Assembly: GCF_900110295.1 (NCBI RefSeq)
Contig: NZ_FODF01000009.1
Span: 1 to 64,000 of the forward strand
Direction of reading: 5' to 3'
Origin: Peptostreptococcus russellii
Lineage (GTDB): Bacteria; Bacillota; Clostridia; Peptostreptococcales; Peptostreptococcaceae
DNA length: 64,000 nucleotides
In this document: positions 25,748-34,859 of the stretch, in pieces
How the letters are laid out: every line of letters starts with the position of its first letter
How positions within the stretch are numbered: position 1 is the first letter of the stretch
Notes under the pieces: generated by a model
What the model was told of the DNA's origin: nothing
What the model saw: the letters and a program-made list of their open reading frames with translations, nothing else
Database searches by the model: none
Program-made: the position numbers and the translations under genes

Positions 25748-26326
25748 ATGAAGAAAAAAAGATGGAATGAATATTTATGGATTTGGCCGATAATATATTT
25801 TACACTAGGATTTTTTAACATACTATTTGCATGGCTTGGTATGATCGACTTTCTTTTACCACTAATAATAGCAATTGTAGGAGGTAATAAGGCCTTTTGT
25901 AATAGTTATTGTGGAAGAGGTCAGTTACTTGCAAAGATCGGAAGTAAGTCGGGATGTAGCCGTAATAAGTTAGCACCAAAATGGCTTTCTTCAAAGTGGT
26001 TTAGATATGGATTTTTGGCTTTCTTCCTAACGATGTTCGCTAATATGGTATTTCAGACATATTTAGTTGCAGCAGGTGCAAACTCACTTAGAGAAGTAAT
26101 TAAACTATTTTGGACAATACGCGTTCCATGGGGATGGACATATACAGCGGGCACAGTTTCTAATTGGGTAGCACAATTCTCATTTGGATTCTATAGCTTG
26201 ATGTTGACATCTCTTTTATTAGGTCTTATTGTTATGGCACTTTATAGACCTAAAACATGGTGTACATTCTGTCCGATGGGGACAATGACTCAAGGAATAT
26301 GCAAGATCAAGGCTAATAATAAATAA
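25748..26326 (+). CDS. NapH/NosR-like 4Fe-4S membrane protein
   Basis: This is a 192-residue polytopic membrane protein with two Cys motifs facing one side: 'FCNSYCGRGQLL' (about residues 50-61) and 'WCTFCPMGTMTQG' (about 173-185). Such C-x3-C-x-R-G and C-x2-C-P-M-G pairs occur in NapH/NosR/CcoG-related quinol-linked electron-transfer proteins. Four hydrophobic helices are visible. The upstream ferredoxin and the Crp/Fnr gene suggest a redox- or oxygen/nitric-oxide-related role. The electron acceptor is unknown. Confidence 0.75.
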   Translation: MKKKRWNEYLWIWPIIYFTLGFFNILFAWLGMIDFLLPLIIAIVGGNKAFCNSYCGRGQLLAKIGSKSGCSRNKLAPKWLSSKWFRYGFLAFFLTMFANMVFQTYLVAAGANSLREVIKLFWTIRVPWGWTYTAGTVSNWVAQFSFGFYSLMLTSLLLGLIVMALYRPKTWCTFCPMGTMTQGICKIKANNK

Positions 26327-26353
26327 TTTAAAAAATATTATATCTAGGTAAAG

Positions 26354-26400
26354 AAAATTCTTATAAAAAATAATTGTATATATTTTTTATAAGAATTTTT
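26354..26400 (+). terminator. Terminator after the NapH-like gene
   Basis: Arms 26354-26372 (AAAATTCTTATAAAAAATA) and 26381-26400 (TATTTTTTATAAGAATTTTT) form an almost perfect AT-rich stem ending in Ts. Confidence 0.7.
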
Positions 26401-26541
26401 ATATATAGTTCTATACTCAATGAAAAATAGTATATTTATTATTAAAAAGATTATTTCTAGCTCTTAATGATGTATAATGAATAAAGTAGTATTACTATGG
26501 GTAATCTACTTATATTAGAATAAAATTAAAGGAGTGAAAAA

Positions 26542-27369
26542 ATGAAATTAATTTCGTGGAATATCGATTCTTTAAATGCGGCTCTAACATCAGAATCAGC
26601 TAGAGCAGTTTTATCAAGAAAGGTATTAGATACAATTATAGAATACAATCCAGATATAATAGCTTTGCAAGAAACAAAGTTGTCTAGCAAAGGACCTACA
26701 AAAAAACATTTAACTATATTAGGGGAGATGTTTCCAGATTATAAAATAGCATGGAATAGTTCAGTAGAGCCAGCTCGCAAGGGTTATGCAGGTACAATGT
26801 TTCTTTATAAAAATAATTTGGAACCTAAGGTTATATATCCTGAAATAGGTGCACCAGATACAATGGATTTAGAGGGAAGAATAATTACATTGGAATTTGA
26901 TAAATTCTATATTACACAAGTTTATACGCCAAATGCAGGTGATGGATTAAAGCGTCTAGAAGAACGTATGGAATGGGATAGAAAGTATGCGAAATATTTA
27001 TCTAGTCTAGATAAGGAAAAGTTTGTACTGGCAACAGGAGATTTTAATGTGGCACATAAGGAAATTGACCTTGCTCATCCAAATAACAACAGAAGATCTG
27101 CAGGATTTACCGATGAAGAACGTAAAGGATTTACAAATCTTTTAGATAAGGGATTTGTAGATAGCTTTAGATATGTTCATGGTGATATAAAAGATGTTTA
27201 TACTTGGTGGGGACAGAGAGTCAAGACAAGTAAAATAAACAACTCTGGATGGAGAATTGATTACTGGCTAGTAAGTGAAAGAATAGCCGATAAAATTTTA
27301 AAATCTGAGATGATTGATTCAGGTGAAAGACAAGATCATACACCAATATTAATAGAAATAGATTTATAG
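26542..27369 (+). CDS. exoA: Exodeoxyribonuclease III (AP endonuclease)
   Basis: This is a 275-residue DNA repair nuclease of the ExoIII/ExoA family. It cleaves abasic sites and removes 3' blocks. Catalytic motifs are intact: 'MKLISWNIDSLNA', the metal ligand Glu44 in 'ALQETKL', 'QVYTPNAG', 'GDFNVAH', 'WWGQR', 'GWRIDYWL' and the final His in 'RQDHTPI'. A strong AAAGGAGTG precedes ATG 26542. It stands alone between two terminators. Confidence 0.95.
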   Translation: MKLISWNIDSLNAALTSESARAVLSRKVLDTIIEYNPDIIALQETKLSSKGPTKKHLTILGEMFPDYKIAWNSSVEPARKGYAGTMFLYKNNLEPKVIYPEIGAPDTMDLEGRIITLEFDKFYITQVYTPNAGDGLKRLEERMEWDRKYAKYLSSLDKEKFVLATGDFNVAHKEIDLAHPNNNRRSAGFTDEERKGFTNLLDKGFVDSFRYVHGDIKDVYTWWGQRVKTSKINNSGWRIDYWLVSERIADKILKSEMIDSGERQDHTPILIEIDL

Positions 27370-27376
27370 TATACAA

Positions 27377-27409
27377 AACCACTTAGATAAATTCTAGGTG
27401 GTTTTTTTA
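27377..27409 (+). terminator. Terminator after exoA
   Basis: AACCACTTAGA (27377-27387) pairs with TCTAGGTGGTT (27393-27403), followed by Ts. The rest of the 27370-27718 gap is AT-rich up to the regulatory sites at 27642-27706. Confidence 0.85.
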
Positions 27410-27641
27410 GAATCTATTTAGTAAAATAATATATTTTCAGATATTAAAATCATCATATATTAAAATCAATAGATAATTCTCCAATAAACAATATATTTTA
27501 AATTATATAATAGCTAAAATATAATATCTAAAAATATATAAACCTTTTAGTATTAAATATGACATTGAAAAGTTTATATACAGATCACCTAGAGACACAG
27601 TCTTCAAAAATATATATAAAAAATTTAGGTATTCTTTTAAT

Positions 27642-27664
27642 TTGATAAGAACTTTCATTATCAA
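27642..27664 (+). promoter_or_regulatory. Fur-box-like inverted repeat
   Basis: TTGATAA and TTATCAA flank nine bases. Within it, bases 27644-27662 agree with the classical 19-base Fur consensus at 14 positions. It lies just upstream of the TATAAT of the first haem-locus operon. Iron control is inferred. Confidence 0.45.
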
Positions 27665-27685
27665 TATTGAGAGGATTCTTTTTTT

Positions 27686-27706
27686 ATAATAAGATGTTCT
27701 TATTAT
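27686..27706 (+). promoter_or_regulatory. Perfect palindrome overlapping the -10 box
   Basis: ATAATAAGA and TCTTATTAT are separated by TGT. The left arm shares bases with TATAAT (27685-27690), so a bound protein would block the promoter. It could also fold as an mRNA hairpin near the 5' end. The ribosome site AGGAGG follows directly. Confidence 0.5.
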
Positions 27707-27718
27707 AGGAGGTGTTAA

Positions 27719-29512
27719 ATGATAGAAAAAAGTTTATTTAAATTTTGCGGAAGTGCAAAGAAATATATATATCAAGGAGTAATTATAAATTCAATTAGGT
27801 TGTTTGCAAATATTTTGTTTTCAGTTTCTTTTGCATCCTTAATTAGTAGATTTTTCTTTGATTTTGAAATAATATCAGTCAAGATAGCAATTATATCTAT
27901 TATAATATCTTTGATTGTAAGGCATATTTGCATAAAATTATACTCAAAAAAGAGTGATATGCTCGTTAATGAGGTCAAGGTAAATCTTAGAAATGCCATA
28001 TACAAAAAAGTTCTATCTATTGGAATGGCTTATCAAGAAGTGATGACAACACAAGAGATAGTACATTTGGGAGTTGAAGGGGTAGAACAGTTAGAAAACT
28101 ATTATGGTCTTTATCTTATTCAATTTTACTATAGTTTTGTATCAGCTTGGATTTTATTTTTATTTATTATGCCAATAAGTATAAAGGTTGCATTGCTGTT
28201 ATTGATTTTGTCACCAGTGATACCGGCATTTCTTTTATTAATTTTGAAAATTGTAAAGAATGTTCAGAGAAAGTACTGGTCTAAATATGCTGATGTAGGT
28301 AATCTATTTTTAGATAGTTTACAAGGGATGACCACTTTGAAAGTATTTAAAGCTGATGAATATAGAGCTAAAGAAATAGATGAGATGTCTGAAGGTTTTA
28401 GAAAGGAAACAATGAGGGTTTTATCTATGCAATTAAATTCTATTATGATTATAGATTGGATTGCATATGGAGGAGCTGTATTGGCTATAATAATGGCATT
28501 GTTTGAGTACAAGTCTGGAAATTTAAATATCTATGAAATGATATTAATTTTGATGTTAATAGCGGATTATTTTGTTCCTATGAGATTATTGACTTCATAT
28601 TTCCACATAGCTATGACTGGCGTAAGTGCAAGTGAAAGAATGTTGGATTTTTTAAATAGAGAAGGAAAGATTTCTTATGGAGAACAGAAATATACTTCTA
28701 ATTGTCATATAAAGATAGATAACTTGAATTATTATTATCCAGATGGAACACATGCCTTAAAAAATATGAGCATGGAATTTAAAAATGCAAGTTTTACTGC
28801 TATTGTTGGTGAGTCTGGATGTGGAAAATCTACTTTGGCGAGTTTAATATCTGCAGAATATATAGCATCAGAAAAATCAATTTTTTATGGTTCAAATGAT
28901 TTGTTTATGATGCGTAAAGGTGAAATAAATAAAAATGTAATCAGGATAACTCACGATGGACATATTTTCTCAGGTACAGTAAGGGATAATTTATCTATAG
29001 GAAAATCAAATGCTAGTGATGAGGAAATGATAGAAGTTTTGAAAAAGGTAAATCTTTGGAAAACATTCTATGCAATATCTGGTTTAGACAGTGAAATATT
29101 GTCACAAGGTAAAAACTTATCTGGTGGTCAGGCTCAGAGATTAAGTTTAGCAAGAGCATTATTACATGATGCTGAGGTGTATATTTTTGATGAGGCTACT
29201 TCAAACATAGATATAGAGTCAGAAGAAATAATATTGTCTATAATAGAAGAATTATCAACTAAAAAAACAGTAATATATATTTCTCATAGACTTTCATCTG
29301 CAAAAAATGCAGATTGTATATATGTTTTAGATAAGGGTGAGTTAGTTGAAAAAGGAAAACATAAAGAGTTAATGGAATTAAATAGCGTTTACAAGAGTTT
29401 ATTTACCCAACAAGAATCTTTGGAAAAATACAGACTCAATAAATCTTTTTTAGAGGAGTCTAAAGAATTTACAAATTCCAGATTAAATAAGGAGGTAAAA
29501 AATGAAGCGTAG
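27719..29512 (+). CDS. ABC half-transporter 1 of the haem/iron locus
   Basis: This is a 597-residue type I exporter-fold subunit: a six-helix membrane domain (about 15-300), then an ATPase with Walker A GESGCGKST (about residues 363-371), signature LSGGQAQRLSLARALL and Walker B 'VYIFDEATSNID'. The N-terminal domain resembles CydD/siderophore-type half-transporters. It starts behind ATAGGAGG, downstream of a Fur-like box and a palindrome. The next gene overlaps by 11 bases and encodes the partner. Placement next to a flavodoxin and the NEAT/Shp locus suggests movement of haem, a porphyrin or a siderophore; direction is unknown. Confidence 0.82.
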   Translation: MIEKSLFKFCGSAKKYIYQGVIINSIRLFANILFSVSFASLISRFFFDFEIISVKIAIISIIISLIVRHICIKLYSKKSDMLVNEVKVNLRNAIYKKVLSIGMAYQEVMTTQEIVHLGVEGVEQLENYYGLYLIQFYYSFVSAWILFLFIMPISIKVALLLLILSPVIPAFLLLILKIVKNVQRKYWSKYADVGNLFLDSLQGMTTLKVFKADEYRAKEIDEMSEGFRKETMRVLSMQLNSIMIIDWIAYGGAVLAIIMALFEYKSGNLNIYEMILILMLIADYFVPMRLLTSYFHIAMTGVSASERMLDFLNREGKISYGEQKYTSNCHIKIDNLNYYYPDGTHALKNMSMEFKNASFTAIVGESGCGKSTLASLISAEYIASEKSIFYGSNDLFMMRKGEINKNVIRITHDGHIFSGTVRDNLSIGKSNASDEEMIEVLKKVNLWKTFYAISGLDSEILSQGKNLSGGQAQRLSLARALLHDAEVYIFDEATSNIDIESEEIILSIIEELSTKKTVIYISHRLSSAKNADCIYVLDKGELVEKGKHKELMELNSVYKSLFTQQESLEKYRLNKSFLEESKEFTNSRLNKEVKNEA

Positions 29513-31208
29513 GAATTCTATTGAAATAATGAGAAAATTAATAGTGCTAGTGAAACCTATGAAAGTATATATGATGATAGCAGTGATATTAGGGGTATTA
29601 GGATTTTTACTTTCATTTGGAATAGGGATATTTGGAGCATATGCATTTATATCAACAATTCCTAAAAATTTGAGACTTGAATTTGCAGGAATTCCTTTTG
29701 GTGGAAAGAGCTTTAACTATTATATATATGCACTACTTATTTGTGCTTTATTAAGAGGTGTGTTCCATTATATAGAGCAGTTTTGCAATCATTTTATAGC
29801 CTTTAAGATACTGGCAGAAATAAGACATAAGGTATTTGCTGCTATGAGACGACTTGCACCGGCAAAACTTGAATGTGAAAATCCAGGTAAGTTGATATCT
29901 ATGATTATGGGAGATATTGAACTTTTGGAAGTATTTTATGCTCATACTATATCGCCTATTTTAATTGCCTTTTTAACAAGTATAGTTCTATTTGTATTCT
30001 TTGTAAGTATTAACCCCATTATAGCGATATTTGCTTTAATAGCGCAGATTTATATTGGCGTAATAGTTCCTATAAGTTCTTCAAAAAGAACAAACTCTAC
30101 TGGAGTTTCTTTGAGAAGAAATATATCTTTACTAAATGGAAAGTTTTTAGATGAACTAAGAGGGATAAGAGAAACGATACAATATGATGTTGGTCAAAGA
30201 GGTATTCGTGAAATTAATAGAGCAAGTAAAAATACTATTAAAAATCAGTCGAAGTTGAGGATGGAAGTTGCTAAGATGCAATCAAGGACAGATAGAGGGA
30301 TAATAGTTCTTTCTATGTTGCAATTGCTAGTATGCTATCTTTTATATAAGAATGCTATTATAGATGCAAGTTCTGCAACTATTGCTGTAATTGTTCAAAT
30401 TTCTACTTTTTCTCCATATATAGCGCTTGCCAACCTTGGAACAACCTTGGCTCAAACTTTGGCTTGTGGAGATAGAATAATTTCTTTATTGGAGGAAGAT
30501 GCAGAGGTAGAAGAAGTTGAAGATGGTCAAGATGTGAGTATGAGAGAAATGAGCTTAGAAAAAATTAATTTTTCTTATAAAGATGTAGAAATATTATCAA
30601 ATTTAAGTTTAAATATTGGATTGCAAGAAATAATAGGTATTATGGGGAAAAGTGGAAGCGGAAAGTCTACATTGTTGAAATTAATGATGAGATTTTGGGA
30701 TGTAGATTCTGGAAGTATCAAAATAAATGAATTTGATATCAGGAAGGTAAACACAAAATCAATTTACAGTAATATTGATTATATGACACAGAGTACAGTT
30801 TTATTTGCAGGAACAATCAGAGAAAATTTGTTGCTTGCAAATAGGAATGCTAGTGAGGAAGAATTAATATCAGCTTTGAAGAAAGCTTCAATATATGATC
30901 ACATATTGAAACTAGAAAATGGTCTTGATAGCAGAATTTCTGAACTAGGTGATAATTTTTCAGGTGGTGAGAGACAGAGATTAGGTTTGGCGAGATGTTT
31001 TCTAACTAATAGTAAGATGATACTTCTAGATGAACCAAGTTCAAATTTAGATTCTCATAATGAAGCTATTATACTTAGATCTTTAACAGAAATGAAAGAA
31101 AAATTAGTGATTATAGTATCTCATAGAGAATCAACAATGGGAATATGTAAAAAAATATATACTATGAAAGATGGTAAATTGTACAAAGAAAGTAATTCAT
31201 TAAATTAA
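29502..31208 (+). CDS. ABC half-transporter 2 of the haem/iron locus
   Basis: This is a 568-residue partner half-transporter. The membrane domain runs to about residue 300. The ATPase has Walker A GKSGSGKST (about residues 382-390), signature FSGGERQRLGLARCF and Walker B 'ILLDEPSSNLD'; the usual ATS after the Asp-Glu is replaced by PSS. The H-loop is 'IVSHRES'. The start ATG 29502 follows AAGGAGG. The 11-base overlap with the previous gene indicates coupled translation and a heterodimer. A flavodoxin gene follows after 37 bases. Confidence 0.82.
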   Translation: MKRRNSIEIMRKLIVLVKPMKVYMMIAVILGVLGFLLSFGIGIFGAYAFISTIPKNLRLEFAGIPFGGKSFNYYIYALLICALLRGVFHYIEQFCNHFIAFKILAEIRHKVFAAMRRLAPAKLECENPGKLISMIMGDIELLEVFYAHTISPILIAFLTSIVLFVFFVSINPIIAIFALIAQIYIGVIVPISSSKRTNSTGVSLRRNISLLNGKFLDELRGIRETIQYDVGQRGIREINRASKNTIKNQSKLRMEVAKMQSRTDRGIIVLSMLQLLVCYLLYKNAIIDASSATIAVIVQISTFSPYIALANLGTTLAQTLACGDRIISLLEEDAEVEEVEDGQDVSMREMSLEKINFSYKDVEILSNLSLNIGLQEIIGIMGKSGSGKSTLLKLMMRFWDVDSGSIKINEFDIRKVNTKSIYSNIDYMTQSTVLFAGTIRENLLLANRNASEEELISALKKASIYDHILKLENGLDSRISELGDNFSGGERQRLGLARCFLTNSKMILLDEPSSNLDSHNEAIILRSLTEMKEKLVIIVSHRESTMGICKKIYTMKDGKLYKESNSLN

Positions 31209-31245
31209 AAAATGCTTTAATTGTAGTAAATAGGAGGAATTTAAA

Positions 31246-31797
31246 ATGAAAATAGCAATAGTATACAGCTCCTTAACAGGAAATACAAAAAAACTAGCTG
31301 AGGGAGTTTTTAATAAGATACCTTCAAATTTTGAAAAGTCAATATTCAATGAAAATGATGAGTATGATTTATCGGAATATGATATAGTAATACCTGCCTT
31401 TTGGATTGATAGATCTTTTCCAAATAAATCTATGAAAAATTTTATATCTAAATTAAAAAATAAAAAAATATTTTTTATGGGGACAATGGGATTTTTCCCT
31501 GACTCCAAGCACGGAAGAGATTGTGCAGAGAATACTTTATCTATTATAGACGAGTCATGTGAAGTGCTGGGATATTTTATATGTAATGGAAAAGTAGATA
31601 TGAATCTATTGAAAAATATTTCTAAAATGAAAGCTGAAAGTGTTGGAGAAAAGGCATTTAAAGCACATATGTTAGATGAGAAAAATATTTTGAGATATAA
31701 AATATTAGGAGAGCATACAACAGACCTAGATGTAGATTATGCATCGGCAAGATTGAATGAAAGATTATTGATGGAAGATGAAATAGCAAAATTATAA
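31246..31797 (+). CDS. Flavodoxin-family protein
   Basis: This is a 183-residue FMN-binding protein. The phosphate loop 'VYSSLTGNTKKLAEG' (residues 6-20) is the classical flavodoxin signature, and 'MGTMGFFPDSKHG' matches the second FMN loop. It is the last gene of the operon with the two ABC subunits, behind AGGAGG. In anaerobes, flavodoxins next to haem uptake genes can supply electrons for tetrapyrrole reduction or ring opening (as for radical-SAM haem degradation or bilirubin reduction). No such partner enzyme is in this window, so its role in haem use is an inference. Confidence 0.85.
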   Translation: MKIAIVYSSLTGNTKKLAEGVFNKIPSNFEKSIFNENDEYDLSEYDIVIPAFWIDRSFPNKSMKNFISKLKNKKIFFMGTMGFFPDSKHGRDCAENTLSIIDESCEVLGYFICNGKVDMNLLKNISKMKAESVGEKAFKAHMLDEKNILRYKILGEHTTDLDVDYASARLNERLLMEDEIAKL

Positions 31798-31806
31798 AAA
31801 TATGTT

Positions 31807-31836
31807 TCCTCCTATGAGTTCATAGGGGGATTTATT
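31807..31836 (+). terminator. Terminator after the flavodoxin
   Basis: TCCTCCTATGA (31807-31817) pairs with TCATAGGGGGA (31820-31830), with two wobble pairs and a 2-base loop, followed by TTTATTTT. Confidence 0.75.
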
Positions 31837-31850
31837 TTGTCAATATACAA

Positions 31851-31894
31851 TGATAATTAATTTCATTGACAAGATGGCAATTTAGTAATAAAAT
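31851..31894 (+). promoter_or_regulatory. Promoter with Fur-like box before the AraC regulator
   Basis: TTGACA (31866-31871), a 17-base spacer and TAAAAT (31889-31894) form a near-consensus promoter. Directly upstream, TGATAATTAATTTCA (31851-31865) agrees with the 7-1-7 Fur box (TGATAAT-N-ATTATCA) at 12 of 14 defined positions. The AraC start is about 110 bases downstream. Confidence 0.55.
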
Positions 31895-32007
31895 TAGTTA
31901 TGTAAAAATAGTTATTTTTATAAAGTGAAATTCTTATATATAAATATAATAAGATTAGATTGCTTATGTTTATTTTTATAAATTAATAATTGAATGGAGT
32001 GATGTAG

Positions 32008-32712
32008 ATGACAGAATTAAGTAATTTAAATAAATATAATATACAGCTAAACTATAAAATGCTGTGTGAATCCATTTGTAATGGAAAGGTGAAAGATGCA
32101 TATAATGAATTCGTAGAGAAGTCCTCAAAATTAACGGATTTTAGTGGAATAGATATGATTTTGGCATATAGATTAGCACTAAATAATCTAAATTATAGTA
32201 TTTATTATTATCTATTATTTACTTATGATTTACAACTTACAGAGTGTTGCTATTCTAATACCCTGATTATGCATACTAAGCTTACTGCAGAAAATATAAA
32301 TAAAGTAGCAGAAAATATAATAAGCTCTTATTATTCGGAACTGCTAGATATGAAGGTGTTAAGTAAGAATCCAATTATACAGGAAATTTTAGAATATATA
32401 GAGGAACATATTAGTGAGCCTATATTAATAAAAAATATAGCCAAGAAAATGCATATTAACAGTACATATTTATCACAATTATTTAAGCAAAGTATGGGTC
32501 AGAGTTTCAGTTCTTATTTGGCAGAGCATAGAATACATCATGCAAAAATATTATTATTGCAAACTAATGAAAACATCGATAGAATAGGAGATTTGTGTGG
32601 TTTTAGTTCACCATCATATTTTTCAACAGTATTTACAAACAAAACTGGTATGAGCCCAGGAAGATATAGAAGAAATCATGAACTAAGTTTTGGTGCTAAA
32701 GAAAAGAAATAG
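32008..32712 (+). CDS. AraC-family regulator of the haem locus
   Basis: This is a 234-residue protein with a divergent N-terminal region (about 1-125) and a C-terminal AraC DNA-binding domain with two HTHs: 'EPILIKNIAKKMHINSTYLSQLFKQSMGQSFSSYL' and 'NIDRIGDLCGFSSPSYFSTVFTNKTGMSPGRYRR'. It is shorter than full AraC proteins and lacks a recognisable cupin. It stands between the ABC/flavodoxin operon and the NEAT operon and probably controls one or both. Its own promoter carries a Fur-like box, so it may be iron-repressed. Confidence 0.85.
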   Translation: MTELSNLNKYNIQLNYKMLCESICNGKVKDAYNEFVEKSSKLTDFSGIDMILAYRLALNNLNYSIYYYLLFTYDLQLTECCYSNTLIMHTKLTAENINKVAENIISSYYSELLDMKVLSKNPIIQEILEYIEEHISEPILIKNIAKKMHINSTYLSQLFKQSMGQSFSSYLAEHRIHHAKILLLQTNENIDRIGDLCGFSSPSYFSTVFTNKTGMSPGRYRRNHELSFGAKEKK

Positions 32713-32776
32713 TTATAAGGATATAGATTTAATAGCAGTATCCAAAAAATTTAAAAGAATACCTAAAAATACTTAA

Positions 32777-32806
32777 TTGAAAATGACTATTAATTTCTGA
32801 TATTAT
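32777..32806 (+). promoter_or_regulatory. Promoter of the NEAT/Shp operon with operator-like spacer
   Basis: TTGAAA (32777-32782), an 18-base spacer and TATTAT (32801-32806) form the promoter. The spacer holds TGACTATTAATTTCT (32784-32798), identical at 12 of 15 positions to the Fur-like box at 31851-31865. Confidence 0.45.
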
Positions 32807-32834
32807 GTACTTAGTTTATTAGGGGGATATTATC

Positions 32835-34859
32835 GTGCAGAAAAAATATTTATACATAAAAAGTAAGATTAAGAGTAGAAAAAAGAATATATTTTACAAA
32901 GTGATAACTTTTTTGCTAGCTGTAATCATCTCTTTTTCCAGTGCATTGGAGTATAGTAAAGCATTTCAAAAAATTAAAGATGGCTACTACAAAGTAGACA
33001 TTAGTTTGATGAAAAAATATGATGATGAGGCTTCAATGGGAAATAATGCATTAAAACAATATGCAATAGTTGAAGTATCTAATGGGAAAATCAAAATGAA
33101 ACTTAGATTTTTACCACTTCAATTTATGGGATTTACTGGATATTTATCTAATCTTGAAGTGAAAAACAGAAAAGTTAATATTATTTCTCAATATGATAAT
33201 TATGATATTTATAACGATCCTATAAATGGGAAAAATGAAAAATACAAGGGTGTTAAGTATCCTAAAGATATGGAATTTGATATTTCTGCGGATGAAGATA
33301 CAATTCCTGTAAAAGTATATGTTCCAGTTATGGCAGAACTAGGTTCTGGGGAGCAAGAAGCTAGGTTGAAGATAAACTGGCCGAAGGAAATAGAAAAATG
33401 TAGAATTAAAAATAATGATTTTGATAATCAAAATGAATTTAATGGCAATGTGTCAGAAGAAAGAATAGAAAATCAAGAGCAAGCTTTGGAAATAGGTGAA
33501 GAAAATGCTTATAAAGATAATAGAAAATTACCAAAACTTGAAAAAGGAGAAAAACTTAATTTAGAAGATGGATATTATGAAGTGAATGTTAGCCTGTATC
33601 ATGAAAGAGAAGATAAGCCTTCTATGGGGAATGGAGCTATGGTAAATAAGGCAAATATATTATCAAAAGAAGGTAAGTATCATATGATAATAGCAAGTAA
33701 TAAAATGACAGTTCAAAATATAACTGCATCTTTAGTGTCTTTTCAAGTAAGAGATGATAATGAATATTATTATTTTTCAAAAGCATATGCATATGATCTA
33801 GAAATAGAAGGAGAAAGTCAAAAAAGACCGAGAGTATTTGAATTTAGTATAAATAGAAAAGATCCAATGATTTATGTGAAGGTTGACCCTAAAGTAAAGC
33901 CTATGGGTGAAGTTCCTATAGGAGCTCGTTTAAAAATAGATTGGTCAAGTCTTAGACAAGTTGAAGAAAGTAAGGCTGAGCTTTATGAAATAAAGAAAAA
34001 GGGAACTCCCAAAAAAACATTCAATCCAAATGATAGCATTGATAGACTAGACGATGGAATCAGATATAGAGCTCCTAAAGGAACATTCACTCGAAATGTA
34101 AGATTTAAGTCAGATAAAATATTTGGTGGAAAAGAATACTTAGAGACTGTAAAAAAATTAGGAAGATCTACAAAGTTTGATATATATAGTTTTTCTGCAG
34201 AAGATGATTTTGGTAAAGTTCAAAAGAATAAAAACCCTGTAAGTATCACTATGAAAAAGGGGGAACTATCTGGAATTCCTATAAGGGCTAGATATATTGA
34301 CGATTTGAGTGAAATAGCTACAAGTGTTAAAGGTGATGAAGTTACTTTTAAACTTTCTAGGTTGGGCAAAATAGCTATTATTTATGAAGAAAATAACTCT
34401 TCTAAAAAGCCTATAATTAAAGCTAGTGGGGAAATAAAAAAGGCTAATATTCAAATAAATAAAGATAAAAATAGTTCTCCATCTAGAAATATAGAAAAGT
34501 CGAAAAAAGAAACTTCTAAGAGTGCTAATTTAAAGAATAAGAATGACAAAAAAGATGAATCAGAGAAGAAGAGTAATTTGAAAGGGAATCCACCTGTTAC
34601 AACTCTTACAAATGACAATCAAGAGTTTAATAAAAGTATAGAAGAAAATGATGACAAAAATGAAAATACTCTTGAAGAGAACAATGAAAAGCTAGAAACA
34701 CAAGAAAATTTAAAAGTAATATTTTTTGGAATAATGGCAATAGTTATGAGTGTTATAGCAGCTATTTATGTGTATGTAAATATTGGTAAAAAACTTTTAT
34801 ACGAAATAGATTTAAGTAAGAAGCTCAAAGAAATTATAAATAAGGGGGATATTATATGA
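32835..34859 (+). CDS. Membrane-anchored double-NEAT haem protein (Shr-like role)
   Basis: This is a 674-residue protein starting at GTG behind TAGGGGGA. An N-terminal signal helix (about 18-38) is followed by NEAT domain 1 (about 45-185, 'IKDGYYKVDISL', 'SMGNNAL') and NEAT domain 2 (about 240-385, 'LEDGYYEVNVSLY', 'SMGNGAM'). A further beta-rich region, a Lys/Ser/Asn-rich spacer and a C-terminal membrane helix (about 629-650) follow. NEAT domains capture haem from host proteins. Both domains end in '(A)RLKI(N/D)W' rather than the YxxxY haem motif of Isd proteins, so haem ligation may use the conserved Met, as in streptococcal Shr. It overlaps the Shp-like gene by ATGA. Confidence 0.85.
   Translation: MQKKYLYIKSKIKSRKKNIFYKVITFLLAVIISFSSALEYSKAFQKIKDGYYKVDISLMKKYDDEASMGNNALKQYAIVEVSNGKIKMKLRFLPLQFMGFTGYLSNLEVKNRKVNIISQYDNYDIYNDPINGKNEKYKGVKYPKDMEFDISADEDTIPVKVYVPVMAELGSGEQEARLKINWPKEIEKCRIKNNDFDNQNEFNGNVSEERIENQEQALEIGEENAYKDNRKLPKLEKGEKLNLEDGYYEVNVSLYHEREDKPSMGNGAMVNKANILSKEGKYHMIIASNKMTVQNITASLVSFQVRDDNEYYYFSKAYAYDLEIEGESQKRPRVFEFSINRKDPMIYVKVDPKVKPMGEVPIGARLKIDWSSLRQVEESKAELYEIKKKGTPKKTFNPNDSIDRLDDGIRYRAPKGTFTRNVRFKSDKIFGGKEYLETVKKLGRSTKFDIYSFSAEDDFGKVQKNKNPVSITMKKGELSGIPIRARYIDDLSEIATSVKGDEVTFKLSRLGKIAIIYEENNSSKKPIIKASGEIKKANIQINKDKNSSPSRNIEKSKKETSKSANLKNKNDKKDESEKKSNLKGNPPVTTLTNDNQEFNKSIEENDDKNENTLEENNEKLETQENLKVIFFGIMAIVMSVIAAIYVYVNIGKKLLYEIDLSKKLKEIINKGDII

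Noticed and set aside
25552-25821. Minus-strand frame over the ferredoxin gene
   Set aside because: It is antisense to the two perfect 4Fe-4S motifs, which are decisive for the plus strand.
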